Under the pieces are notes generated by a model. It was not told the origin of the DNA. It searched no databases and was given only the letters and a program-made list of their open reading frames with translations. DNA of 64,000 bases from Asterias amurensis (Eukaryota > Echinodermata > Asteroidea > Forcipulatida > Asteriidae): contig NC_092650.1 of NCBI RefSeq assembly GCF_032118995.1, positions 14,568,501-14,632,500 of the forward strand, in the 5' to 3' direction. Positions 47,810 through 58,583 of this stretch are shown piece after piece (the first letter of the stretch is position 1; every line of letters starts with the position of its first letter). Position numbers and translations under genes: made by a program.

Positions 47810-48299
47810 TGCCTGTAAGCATTTTGAATAACCCTTTTAGGGATAAACATTAAGGTGTATTACATTAAACCGAATAGGATAACATTCACAAGTAAAGACG
47901 CGTGATGGGTCCTCCCGACATCAAGAAATTGAAAAAAATATTTTGGTGTAAACTTGAAAAATAATGCCGCCGCTAGGAGGCGCTCGATCTGGGGTTGAGA
48001 ATGTGTGAACAAAACTGAATAACTTGGAAGAAATATATTTTAACTGTGTACATTGCACTCTGACCGCATTAAAAAGTTTCTTGTCAGCATAAATCAGGCA
48101 TGGTCAACAAAAGCATATCAACATTTTGTAGACAACGTTTTATTAGCTGAACCTCATCCGTTATACAATCATTCACTGTGATAACCACAAATCTGTACCG
48201 CGCTTTATTACACCCGAAGTGCATCTCATCAAAGCGCCCCCTCATTATTATTACCTCTGGACACTGGACCATTTAATACATTACCATCTCAGTTGTCTG

Positions 48300-48450
48300 C
48301 TCAACCATCTCTGACCTCACATGTGCCCATTTACTCCTGGGTGGAGAGAAGCAATTTAGTTAAGTGTCTTGCTCAGGGACATAAGTGTCACGACAGGGAC
48401 CAACCCTTCGATAAACAGAAACACCAGAGCTCAGCCACGACACCCCACGA
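48300..48450. repeat. Dispersed repeat with TTGCTCAGGGACATAAGTG
   Basis: CCATTTACTCCTGGGTGGAG, then AGAGAAGCAATTTAGTTAAG and TTGCTCAGGGACATAAGTG resemble a block often seen in fish and marine-invertebrate genomes, usually tied to SINEs. That association is from memory. Confidence 0.5.
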
Positions 48451-49450
48451 CACAGATCAACATGGATAAAGGTATATGCTTTTCTATATTGGAGTATTTT
48501 TTTTTTCACACTTCTGCCCAACGCCATTTTGGGTTATGTTTGTTGGTTTGTTGTACATTCCGTGATATATTATTTTCTTCTTCGAAATGCCCGCAAACAA
48601 ACAGTGTTCCTGCATTGTTTGTAACTTTGTGTGTGCATAACTACTTTGGAACGCGATAGTAGACAACATGGCTGACTTCAAACATGAAGAACTTTACCCC
48701 TGTTCATGTTTTGAACAGATAATGCAGCACCCACTGTCTGTGTGCCTCACACAGTGCGTGCACTGACCTCGATCAGGTTGAACGCACACCACATGCCTTG
48801 TACTGATAAACCAGAAATGGGGTATTCCATTATACATAATAGGGGATCAAACTGCTACTCACATAATAAGTGTCAATAAACAGACCAGTGTTTTCTTTGC
48901 TCCTTGCATAATGCGATTTGGCTGTTGTATAACCAATAACTGTGATCTCATTTATCTTTGTTTGCATGTCAACTGATTTTTACTGATTTTTACTTTAAAA
49001 TATTTGTATAAATGTAACACAGTATACCCCCTGAGCCCTTTCCTAGTGCTGCTTCGACTGATTAATACCAAAGATTATAGAGCGCCGCAGATGCGGAACT
49101 GATTGCTTTATCTATTGTTGGAACGTGAAATACACATGGGCGCCATTTCAGCAAGTGATTGTTTTGTTTCCCATTGATAGGAATGGTCATTGTCTGCACT
49201 GAACTGCACTGATCTATTGTTGTATCAAAGGAGTTACTTGCCGAAATGGCATCCAGTGGGATTTCACATTTCAACCCGAGTTCCGCATCTTGCGGCGCTC
49301 TATAATCTTGGTTAATACCCAACGAATGTGCGTTCGAGCGTATGTTTGGGGCCACGCATAAAGCTTTGCTTCTCAGTGAGCTCCCCTGCAGTATCCCAAA
49401 AGGTGTATTTATTATTTACCTGGATAAAATGTATAAATGGAAACATATAG

Positions 49451-50415
49451 ATCGTGTTCACACTTGATCCGGCAAGAGCGATCAACGGAGGATCAGATCC
49501 TGCAAGGGCGATCATACTGATCGCGGACGCGTTCCACTTGAGTCTGATCGTGCATTGATCCCCCTAGCCCGACCGTCGGTTCAACGGAAGTTCCACACTG
49601 CTCGTGTGACAGGTCAACTGAGCAAGGTCATTGATTGTGCGCACACGCAGGCGCACGCGTTGCCCGTGGTGATGCATGCCGCCATCTTAGCTTATGCTTC
49701 GTTCGCTATATGCACAGTCCGACTCACTTTCACCGTTTACGTTTGATTTTTTCCTCATTAAATTACAGTTTTTTAATGGATGATAAGTTTCGTTTATTTA
49801 TGTCGTACAACAAATAACGTGAACAACCACCAACAACACTAAACCTTAAGTGTACTATAAGATTTAAAGTATGGATATCCAAAATGAATTTCAAATACTA
49901 AAGAAAACTGTGGTATAATGATAAAAAAAAACACGAACGCCTGATGAGAAGAAACCTGGTCGATGCACAGAGGAAGAAATGGTCGAAGCATGTGGTTCGT
50001 CACGCACGGTTGTTGCATGCAGTACAGGGATGCAAATGCCAAGTACCATTCAAATTGTGTAATGTTCTTTTGTGCACAGAAATGCTGTGCTACGTGTTGG
50101 AACCAGTGTAAGGGGACGCTCTCATTGCATAACCAACCCTGATTGTTTACAAGCTTTCGCGGTTTATTTTTTTCAACTCTGTTTGATTAAACCGGAAGTC
50201 GGTAGGTCAAATTGCGGGATCTGATCCTGCGTTGCGTTCACACTACGTTTTTGATCCACCTTGCAGGATCAGATCCTCATTTGATCCCGCAATAAAGGGG
50301 GATCAAAAAGGAGGATCAGACCCTGATCGCTCTTGCGTTCACACTAGCTGTTTGATCGCCCTTGCAGGATCTGATCCTCCTTTGATCGCCCTTGCCGGAT
50401 CAAGTGTGAACACGG
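49451..50415. mobile_element. 0.97 kb terminal-inverted-repeat element rich in GATC
   Basis: ATCGTGTTCACACTTGATCC and GGCAAGAGCGATCA at the left are mirrored by TGATCGCCCTTGCC and GGATCAAGTGTGAACACGG at the right. Inner copies of GGATCAGATCCTGCAAGG recur in both orientations near each end. No transposase frame. Confidence 0.8.
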
Positions 50416-50487
50416 TCATAGGGGCCTAAAACCTTATTGCCTGTATTAGATTTGTTACTGTAAAAAAAATATATCAACCTTGAAACC

Positions 50488-50876
50488 TTAAAGACAGTGG
50501 ACACTATTGGTAATATTGTCAAAGACTAGCCTTCACAGTTGGTGTATCTCAACATTTGCATACAATAACTATCCTGTGATAATTTGAGCTCAATCGGTCA
50601 TCGAACTTGCGAGATAACAATGAAAGAAGAAAACACCCTTGTCCGCCGAAGTTGTGTGCGTTTAGATGGTTGATTTTGAGAGCTCAAGTTCTAAATCTGA
50701 GGTCTCGAAATCAAATTCATGGAAAATTACGTCTTTCTCGAAAACTATGGCACTTCAGAGGGAGCTGTTTCTCGCAATGTTTTATACCATCAATCTCTCC
50801 CCATTACTCGTCATCAAGAAAGGTTTTATGCTAATAATTATTTTGAGTAATTACCAATAGTGTCCACTGCCTTTAA
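50488..50876 (-). mobile_element. TTAA MITE family 1, reverse copy
   Basis: TTAA, AGACAGTGGACACTATTGG and AATAGTGTCCACTGCC, TTAA. Outside the element the word CCTTGAAACCTT occurs on both sides. Confidence 0.87.
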
Positions 50877-51132
50877 ACCTTGAAACCTTGAACTATTTCG
50901 GTCGTTGGCCAGTGATTAACCAAAAGCCAATTCGACCGAAACAGTTAGTATTAAGTATTGGTTAAGACCGCCTAAACGCACCTTGCAAGTAAATCCATTT
51001 TTACGTGTTCTTAAGATAATAATATAAGCTTTAAAATACATACATTACATTATTTCAAAAAGCATTGAATTGACTGGCATTCTACTGCCAACTAGAGGGA
51101 GTGTCACAAAAAGTCCGCCACTTTAAGAGACG

Positions 51133-51400
51133 TTAAAGGGAAGGTACACGTTTGGTAATAATTAAATTACAAACTGACTTGGGAAACGAGCATTGGGGAG
51201 CTGTTGGTAGTATAAAACATTGTGAGAAACGGCTCCCTCTGAAGTAAAGTATAGTTTTTGAGAAAGAGGTATTTTCTCACTATAATAATAAAATACTTCT
51301 AGCTAGAAGTCTTTTATTCCTATCTGAAAGGGAGGCGGCCTCTAAAAAGGAGGCAGACGGGGACGATTAAAATGTTTTAAATTTTAAATTTTGCCTAAAA
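51133..51400. mobile_element. Family 2 TTAA MITE fragment joined to a GGCCTAA-type MITE end, abutting GH1 exon
   Basis: TTAAAGGGAAGGTACACGTTTGG to CTATCTGAAAG (about 51330) is family 2. The following GGAGGCGGCCTCTAAAAAGG and GACGGGGACGATTAAAATG, ending TTTTGCCTAA, resembles the right end of 28490-29350. The splice acceptor CAG at 51401-51403 follows directly. Confidence 0.7.
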
Positions 51401-51403
51401 CAG

Positions 51404-52689
51404 TATTTTCTCCGCACACTCAGCTGCTGAAAAATTCATCTTTGATGCTTTCCACGACCCGGGGAGAGACGCACTTCTGCACGGAAAGTTCCCCGGGGAT
51501 TTCCTGTGGGGTGTAGCAACAGCCTCATACCAGATCGAAGGTGCTTGTGATGTGGACGGGAAGGGTCCAAGCATCTGGGATTCCTTCAGTCATTCAGAAG
51601 GTAAAGTCTACCAGAATCAGACAGGGGATATTGCATGCGACAGCTACAACAAGATCGAAAGAGATGTAGAGATGCTTAAGGAGCTTGGAGTGAAGGCCTA
51701 TCGCTTCTCTATCTCGTGGTCTCGGATTCTACCAACAGGTACCATCGAGAGCTTCAACCAGGCCGGTGTGGATTACTACAACAGAGTTCTATCTGCCTTA
51801 GAAGCGGCTGGGATTGAACCTATGGTGACTCTCTACCATTGGGATCTTCCTCAAGCCCTTCAGGACATCGGCGGTTGGGAGAATGACATGATGGCCGTGT
51901 ATTTCAGTGACTACGCTGATGTTTGCTTCAGGGAGTTTGGCGCCAAAATAAAGCTTTGGATCACGTTTAATGAGCCTTTAGTTTTTACAACACACGGTTA
52001 CGAGATTGGTTCTCATGCTCCTGGCCTGAAGCACAGTGGATACGGGGCGTACAGGGCTGGCCATACATTAATCAAAGCCCATGCTCAAGCCTGGCATTTG
52101 TATGATGACAAGTATCGTTCGAGGCAACAGGGTAAAGTTTCAATTGCCTTCAATTCGGATTGGTTTGAACCGAAGACTGACTCCGAAGATGATAAAGTGG
52201 CTGCCCAGAGAGCCGCTACACTCTCCCTCGGTTGGTTCGCACACCCTGTGTTAGTAAACGGTGATTATCCTGAAGTGATGAAAGAATATGTCGCCAACGC
52301 AAGTCGACTTCAAGGCCTCTCAACATCTAGACTTCCTCAGTTTTCAGAGAGTGAGAAGAAGACGATCGCTGGGACGTTCGACTTCTTTGGTTTGAATCAT
52401 TACACAACCTCGCACGTCAGTCATAAAGCTACAGCTCATCCCCGCGTGGCTAGCTTCATGTTAGACTGCGACATTGAGTTGACAAAAGATGACGCCTGGC
52501 CGAAAGCTGCTTCGTCTTGGTTGAGCATCGTACCTTGGGGTATGAGGAGATTGCTGGGATGGATCAAGGAGAATTATGGAGATGTACCTATTTACATTAC
52601 GGAGAATGGGATGTCACAGAGTGGGATTGACATCAAGGATGAGTTAAGAGTCAAGTACTTCAAGGCCTACATCAATGAGGTACTCAAAG
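51404..52689 (+). CDS. GH1 beta-glycosidase, main exon
   Basis: This 1,286-bp exon encodes nearly the whole barrel, from IFSAHSAAEK to INEVLK, with both catalytic Glu residues. The acceptor is CCTAAAACAG|TATT (the first base completes a split codon) and the donor AAAG|GTAAGA. The open frame continues into the intron until 52877, but the sequence loses GH1 character exactly at the donor. The 70 bp before the acceptor resemble the end of a MITE seen elsewhere in the window. Confidence 0.9.
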
Positions 52690-55532
52690 GTAAGATGCAA
52701 TCCAACGGCACATCCGGGGTGGGGAGTGGAGTGGGCAAGAGGGTCCCCGAAAAAGAAAAAGAAGGAGGGGGAATAGAGATAAAGGGAGAATACATGTTTA
52801 GTTCCTGCCTTTTTATAATAAGGGGAAAGAGGGGACATTTTTTTCCTTCAAAATGGCCGCCTAACACTTTTTTTTAAAGACAACCGGAATGGGCTTCAAA
52901 AAGAAAAAAATTAATTGTCTGAAATCGTTAAATGTTATCCCCTTTTATGAAAAAGAATGGGTTTTTTCATTCAAACAAAAGAACAGAACAAAGGAGGCGG
53001 TCTCTAAAAAGGGAGCGGTGGGGACGCTGATAAACACGCATGTACCATAGACAATCTGCTGCATATAACCGTAAACATTGTCCTTTAATTAAAAAAAAAG
53101 TCAATGAAAAAAAAAGGCAATCACAAACCCTCTTAAAGGAACTTTACAGATTTTTTTTTTTTTTTTTTTTTTGCTAAAAAAACTGCTGCTGGCAGTCTAA
53201 GAACTTTATGTAATCACCATATTATACATCAACTGACAAACCTGTAGAAGTTTGAGATCGATCGACCATCTGCGTCACGAGATAAAAGTGAAAAACTGAT
53301 CACTGAACGATAAACTCCAACAAGGAAATTAGTTAAATTTTCTCGTCTTCACAAATTAATATCACATTTGAGATATTTGTTTATTTATTTATTTCAATGG
53401 ATGTTTTCTATATGCATCTCCATTAGGTCGTGTATTATGTTTGTGATGTTATACGAGTTTTGTTCTTTTCTGTAATGTTCCTTTAAAGCCATGATAATAC
53501 ACTTTCGGTACAGAAAAGAAAAACAAAGTTCAGAGATTTACAAATAATTTACAGGGTTTGCAGAAGACAATGGTGAAAGACCTTTTCTTGAAATATTATT
53601 CCATAAAATGCTTTACTTTTTGAGAAAACATTAAAACAATATCAATTCTCGATAGCGAGAATTTTTAAACACATGACACGGCGAAATGTGTGGAAACAAG
53701 AGTGGGTTTTCCCGTTTGTTTCTCCCGACTCCGATGACCGATTGAGCCTAAATTTTCACATGTTTGCTATTTATAATATAAGTTGTGATACACGAAGTGT
53801 GGGACTTGGACAATACTGTTTACCGAAAGCGTATAATGGCTTTAACACTAGACAACATTTTATCAGCATGTGCTGAGAAGACCTAAACTGAGGCGTTGCA
53901 ACCAAACAAGTCCCTTCGAAATACGCTCACCATGACAGACTTAAAAAAAAACTAGTTCGCGTTGAAACACAAAGGAAGATATATGACAAAAACCCAGACA
54001 TTTGGTTGAATCCAACTAAGCCGATTCGGTCACTGGCTAGTGATTTTCTTTTGGATTGACTCTATTTGGAAATGCATTTAAAAGGCTGAAAAAAAACCCA
54101 AGCCTGCCAGACTTTTATTTTTCTAAAGCTTGTTAAGACCATTCGAGAGCACCTTTGTTTCGTCGCCTTGAATGGCTACCAATTCGAGCCACATATAATA
54201 TTTCAAACTTCTTGTTATTGTAAAAAGAGAGGTTTCAACTCTAGTATTTGTAGGGCACCTCCATCTCTCCGAGAAATCACTTCTTTCAACAGCATAAAGC
54301 CCGGTTCATACTTCCTGCAAATGCGAATGCGAAGCGAATTTGACGTGAACTTGACGTCACACCCTCCTTTCGCAGCGATTATTCGCAAGGGATAAGGCAG
54401 AGGGCAACTGCTGCGAATTGTTCGTTGCGAATTTGTGCCGTCAAGATTCGCTTCGCATTCGCATTCGCAGGAAGTATGAACCGGGCTTTACTTTCTGTGC
54501 GCAACCCGCTCACCATTGGACAAAACACGTCTATATTCCTCAAACCTACATGCTAGTCGCTAACCGGAGATCTTGCCTTAGTTCAAGCCGCTGTTCCCCG
54601 GCTCTGGAATTCCCTTCCCCGTAACATCCGGCAGGATATTCACACTTCATATTCTTCAAAAATAGACTCAAAACCCATTTATTTGTTTAATCAAGGCATG
54701 ATGATATTTGCTTACACAAGTGTCTTTGTGTGTATCTGTATCATTGCATTGTTTGTACCGTAATTACATTGTTTGTCAGCTTTTGTATCAGATGTGTGGG
54801 AGCTAGAAAGAAATTATATTCATGAATGACTATCAAATGGCCAATTCAACCAAAAACGCACCCCTGAGGGCCTGGGTTGTTGAATCGGTATCTAAAATGA
54901 CAACGCCAGCTCATGTTGTGCTTAAAAGATTTAGGCAGAAAAAAATTGTTCAGGGTCCTGCCTTTTTTATTTTATTTTATTATTATTATTATGTTTTTTT
55001 TTTTGAAATGGCAGACCTGCCGTCGATTTCACAAAACTCTTCTTAACTTAAGACTAATCTTAGGACTTAGGACGAGTCCCAACCCTGCACTGTAGCATGC
55101 AGACCTCAAGATTAATCCTAAGTTAGGACGAGTTACTCGTCCTAATTCGAGATAAGTCTTTGTGAAATCGACGGCTGCATATTTTGAAAGATATTTACAA
55201 AAGCACGCCAAACAACTTTTGTTTTTAATAACTGATTTGGCCTAACCATGGAGGAATACAAACCCTCCATGGCCTAACAGTATCACGGAATCTCTGTTAC
55301 ACCTGTAATATATTTTTTTTCAGCCCATCTGATAGACGGTGTAAACGTAACGGGTTATTTTGCATGGTCCCTCATGGATAACTTCGAATGGGCCCAGGGA
55401 TACCGTGAGAAGTTTGGTCTTTACGAGGTCAACTTTGACCACCCCGAGCGACTTCGGACACCCAGAGAGTCAGCTAAAGCTTTCGCCGAGATAATTAACA
55501 ATAACGGCTTTATACCACCAGAGGAGAAATAA
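51404..55532 (+). CDS. Glycoside hydrolase family 1 beta-glycosidase (lactase/klotho-like), 5' end missing
   Basis: Two exons (51404-52689, 55324-55532) joined in phase 1 encode 497 residues, one full GH1 barrel. Counting from 51405: GDFLWGVATASYQIEG (31-46, substrate Gln in SYQ), HWDLPQAL, the acid/base Glu190 in TFNEP, NHYTTS, the nucleophile Glu400 in YITENG, and near the end SLMDNFEWAQGY, the aglycone/glycone-site loop. The family hydrolyses beta-glucosides or beta-galactosides by a retaining mechanism, so an active enzyme is expected. It is much like one repeat of lactase-phlorizin hydrolase, which has four. The frame has a stop just upstream of the acceptor (51396) and no early Met, so at least one 5' exon, presumably with a signal peptide, lies upstream and was not found. 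Substrate and secretion are therefore undetermined. Confidence 0.9.
53133..53486. mobile_element. TTAA MITE (AGGAACTTTACAGA) in GH1 intron
   Basis: TTAAAGGAACTTTACAGA at the left, TTCTGTAATGTTCCTTTAA at the right, with a T tract of about 26 near the left end. Confidence 0.75.
53483..53845. mobile_element. TTAA MITE (AGCCATGATAATACACTTTCGG) in GH1 intron
   Basis: Shares its left TTAA with the right end of the previous element and ends TTACCGAAAGCGTATAATGGC, TTAA. Inverted relative of 1-229. Confidence 0.78.
54295..54490. mobile_element. Foldback MITE (AAAGCCCGGTTCATACTTCC) in GH1 intron
   Basis: TAAAGCCCGGTTCATACTTC is mirrored by GAAGTATGAACCGGGCTTTA, and the arms continue through GCGAATGCGAAGCGAAT. 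A diverged copy lies at 60096-60284. Confidence 0.87.
55019..55174. mobile_element. Foldback MITE in GH1 intron
   Basis: GCCGTCGATTTCACAAAACT and AGTCTTTGTGAAATCGACGG ends, interior CCTGCACTGTAGCATGCAGA. Inverted relative of 40797. Confidence 0.86.
55324..55532 (+). CDS. GH1 beta-glycosidase, terminal exon
   Basis: Follows acceptor TTTTTTTTCAG and encodes HLIDGVNVTGYFAWSLMDNF, then EWAQGYREKFGLYEVNF and the C-terminus ...NNNGFIPPEEK with TAA at 55530. The SLMDNFEW block is the conserved C-terminal GH1 substrate-site motif. A foldback element (55019-55174) lies about 150 bp before the acceptor. Confidence 0.92.
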
Positions 55533-55544
55533 ACTACAAACTTA

Positions 55545-55937
55545 TAGGGGTCTAGGCACTGAAAACTACATTGGTAATAATTACTCAAATGATTGTTAGC
55601 ATAAAAACTGATGGTAACGAGCATTGGAGAGCTGTTGATTATTAAGTATAAAACATTTATGTGAGAAACGGCTCCCTCTGAACTAAGTAACGTAGTTTTT
55701 TTTTTTTAAGACGTAATTTCTCACTCAAATAATAAAAGACTTCAGCTGAAGCCTTTTATTGTGCAGTCTGAAAGCTCACAAAGAAATACAACAAGGGTGT
55801 TTTTCTTTTATCATTCTCTTGCAAATTCGATGACCACTATTGAGCCAAAATTTGTTATTTTATGCATATATGTTGGGGTGCACCAAGTGAGAAAACAAGT
55901 CTTTGACAGTGTTACCAAAGGTGTCCAGTGACTTTAA
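55545..55937 (+). mobile_element. Diverged TTAA MITE just past GH1 stop
   Basis: AGGCACTGAAAACTACATTGG to GGTGTCCAGTGACTTTAA, interior AAACGGCTCCCTCTGAACTA and AAAAGACTTCAGCTGAAGCC. It begins about 13 bp past the GH1 TAA and so may supply its 3' UTR. Confidence 0.72.
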
Positions 55938-56249
55938 ATAATTAGAGTATTAAAGTGGCTGAAACCCTAAGTTAACAAAAGAGTGGAGGATGTGCAGAGC
56001 CCTCCAACGAGGCACCTTGTCAGTACATGCCGACATCTGACACAGGCAGGGATAAAACGTGTTTATTTTCAAGTTGTCCATGTTTCTTCAGAGTCATAAT
56101 AAAAAAAAAATCACGTCTCAACCCCCGGATCGAGCGCCCTCTAGTGGTGGCATTATTTGTCGGCGATCTCCGGACCGTTCTATTTCCCTCGGCTGCGCCT
56201 CGGGAAAAAGGAACGCTCCCGGGATCATCTCGGGAATCACTATTCTATA

Positions 56250-57384
56250 AACAATAATTGAACGTGTAGTTGGAGAGCCATTCATGAACGTGTAGTTGGG
56301 GGTGTAGAAGTCCCAGCCGATTTAATACCTTCCGCCCGTAGTAGTTTAAAAGCAGGCCAATTCATTTCAGACCTGAGAATTCTCAAGAATCCCGGAAATC
56401 TATTTCGCGGTAGCAACAGCTAATTATATTCCTTACAAAGGAACTGCAAGCACAAAAATTGTTTGCATTTATACAGTAATAATTATATTTATTAATTCAT
56501 AATTTTTAGTTGTACAAAAATAGAACTCTAGTATCGCCCATTTATTCAACATCGAAATGGGCATCAATTGAAATTAAACATTCTAACACAACCTTCTCGG
56601 GCCTGTATCACCTAGCAAATTGAAAAAGAATCATCAAAACAAGGAAGGAGTTGACCTGACACCTTCTAAACTATGACAATTAAACTCATGGGATGTTTAA
56701 TTCGCATCGGGGATAACGAACACTTATTTTGCTTTTGCCCTCAGCACAATTAAAATATAAAAAAAAATTTAAATTTTGTGCGCAACTTTTCAAAGTTATT
56801 TTGTTTTTGCTGATTTACCACTACCAATAAGGAATTTATGAAGTATACAAATAGAAAAACAACAACAACAAACACAACAACAGTAATTGAATGTTTGATG
56901 TGTCAACCTCAAGCAGAGTCCTTATTAACGACCAAAGCCAATCACTTATGCATTTAAACTTTCAAAGTTTTGCCAATTGATAATATATATTTGATTAAAC
57001 AAAATTCTACTTGAAAACAAAAAATAGTAGTTAAAACTTAGCAGCAGAAAACGAAGGCGGCATAATGCAACAAGTGATATAATAGTACTCTCGATGTTGG
57101 CAATTGACTCTGCTATAGGTTATACACCCAAACAGTCACTTTTCATGTTAGTTGTTGTTTTTAATTTGCATATTTCATTCCTTATTAGTAGGATGACTTA
57201 ATTATCGAAAAAAGTATTACCTTTCAAAGTTGTGCTAAAGTCATACTTTTTAAATAATGTGCCAGAATATAACAAACTTTTAAGATTAAATTATCCATAA
57301 AGACTAATTATTTGACTATGTCAAAGTGTCATTGTTTATCTCTCTTCAATTCAATCAAAACCATTTTAACAAATAAACCATCTG
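56250..57384. other. Intergenic between GH1 and PGLS, nothing recognised
   Basis: AT-rich with no coding frame or terminal repeats. Similarly blank are 39850-40795, 62010-62845 (apart from PGLS intron context) and 63100-63505. Confidence 0.5.
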
Positions 57385-57660
57385 TAAAGGGAAGGTGCAC
57401 GTTTGGTAATTACTCACAACAAATATTAAATTAAAAACTGACTTGGTAACGTCAACAAGCATTGGAGAGCTGCTGATAATATAAAACATTGTGGGAAACA
57501 ACTCTCTCTGAAGTAATGTAGTTTTTGAGAAAGAGGTAATTTCTCACTAAAATTATTAAAAGACTTCTAGCTAGAAGTCTTTTATTCCTACCTGAAACCA
57601 CACAAATTCGTCCAACAAGGGTGTTTTTTCTTTACTCATTTTCTCGCAACTTCGATGACA
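57385..57660 (+). mobile_element. TTAA MITE family 2, 3'-truncated
   Basis: TAAAGGGAAGGTGCACGTTTGG at the left, then AACATTGTGGGAAACAACTC and AGACTTCTAGCTAGAAGTCT. Stops at CGCAACTTCGATGACATC. Confidence 0.72.
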
Positions 57661-57987
57661 TCTTAATGGAATAAAACCACAAAATCTTATTTCAGTGCTC
57701 AATTTTTATACTCACTTTTGATATGAAGCAATGGCTCATGTCTGACAAATTTATCATCTGTTGCAAATTGATCACTTGAACTGCTGGAATCTCGAACAAT
57801 TTCAGTGTAGTATCTTGCCTGCCAGGGAAGACACTGGGAATGCACAAGGTCACCAAGTTAACAGATTCTCATTTCTGATCAGCAGAGTGTGGGCATGAGT
57901 CACAGTCATGACACTTGCGTCCTTAACTATGATGCTTTGTCCACAGAATCTTGTAAACAATTACATGGTGCTACGATTAAAGCCGTA

Positions 57988-58153
57988 GGGGTCGATTTCA
58001 CAAAGAGTTAGGACTAGTCCTAACTTGGGACTAGTCCTAACTTGGGACTAGTCCTTGGAGATATCCAAATTGCATGGATAGTCCTGAGTTAGGACGAGTA
58101 ACTGGTCCTAACTCGAGATAAGACTAGTCCTAACTCTTTGTGAAATCCACCCC
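57988..58153. mobile_element. Foldback MITE (GGGGTCGATTTCACAAAG)
   Basis: GGGGTCGATTTCACAAAGAG is mirrored by CTCTTTGTGAAATCCACCCC, interior AGTCCTAACTTGGGACTAGT twice. Lies between GH1 and PGLS. Confidence 0.86.
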
Positions 58154-58245
58154 AGGTCTCATAATTCAAAACAACAGTCACTCCCTGGCAGGAAAACACT
58201 GAGGTGCCAAGAGTGACACTGAGTGGTGGATATGCACTCTACATG

Positions 58246-58403
58246 TATATATGTTGGGCGCGTTCGCGCTGCGCTATTGAAAGATCAATTATTATCAATT
58301 GGTCGCGCAGCGATGGTCGATTGCTGCACGACCAATAGATATTTCAATAGCGCAGTGCGATTGGTTGATCGCGCAGATTGACCAATAGCGCCCAACATAT
58401 ATA
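58246..58403. mobile_element. Foldback MITE (TATATATGTTGGGCGC) near PGLS 3' end
   Basis: TATATATGTTGGGCGC is mirrored by GCGCCCAACATATATA. The interior alternates GCGCAGCG, ATTGGTCGCGCAG and ACCAATAG words in both orientations. Confidence 0.8.
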
Positions 58404-58463
58404 AGAAGCCACTATTATTATTATTTAGGGGTTACTAGAAATGCTCACTCACGTGGAGCTTCC

Positions 58464-58583
58464 TCAGTACTTTGCTTGGAGGTTCCCAGCAGCTGCCTTA
58501 TCCAGGAACCAGTGGACTGTACCTTTAGTTAACTGCACTCTCGCTGCTGGTAGAAGTGGGAGCTCGTTCCCTTCAAGAACACG
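58464..58583 (-). CDS. PGLS: PGLS exon 4 (terminal)
   Basis: Follows acceptor TTTTTACACAG and encodes [20 protein letters not shown], then [19 protein letters not shown] with TGA at 58466-58464. It matches the human C-terminal RILEDQEENPLPAALVQ...WFLDEAAA. A 158-bp foldback (58246-58403) begins about 60 bp past the stop and may lie in the 3' UTR. Confidence 0.93.
   Translation of the reverse strand, partial: RVLEGNELPLLPAARVQLTKGTVHWFLDKAAAGNLQAKY

Noticed and set aside
46500-51400. A first exon for GH1, for example the short frame at 48463 (ATGGATAAAGGTATAT)
   Set aside because: It encodes no signal-peptide-like stretch and would donate in phase 1, whereas the acceptor at 51404 needs two bases carried over.
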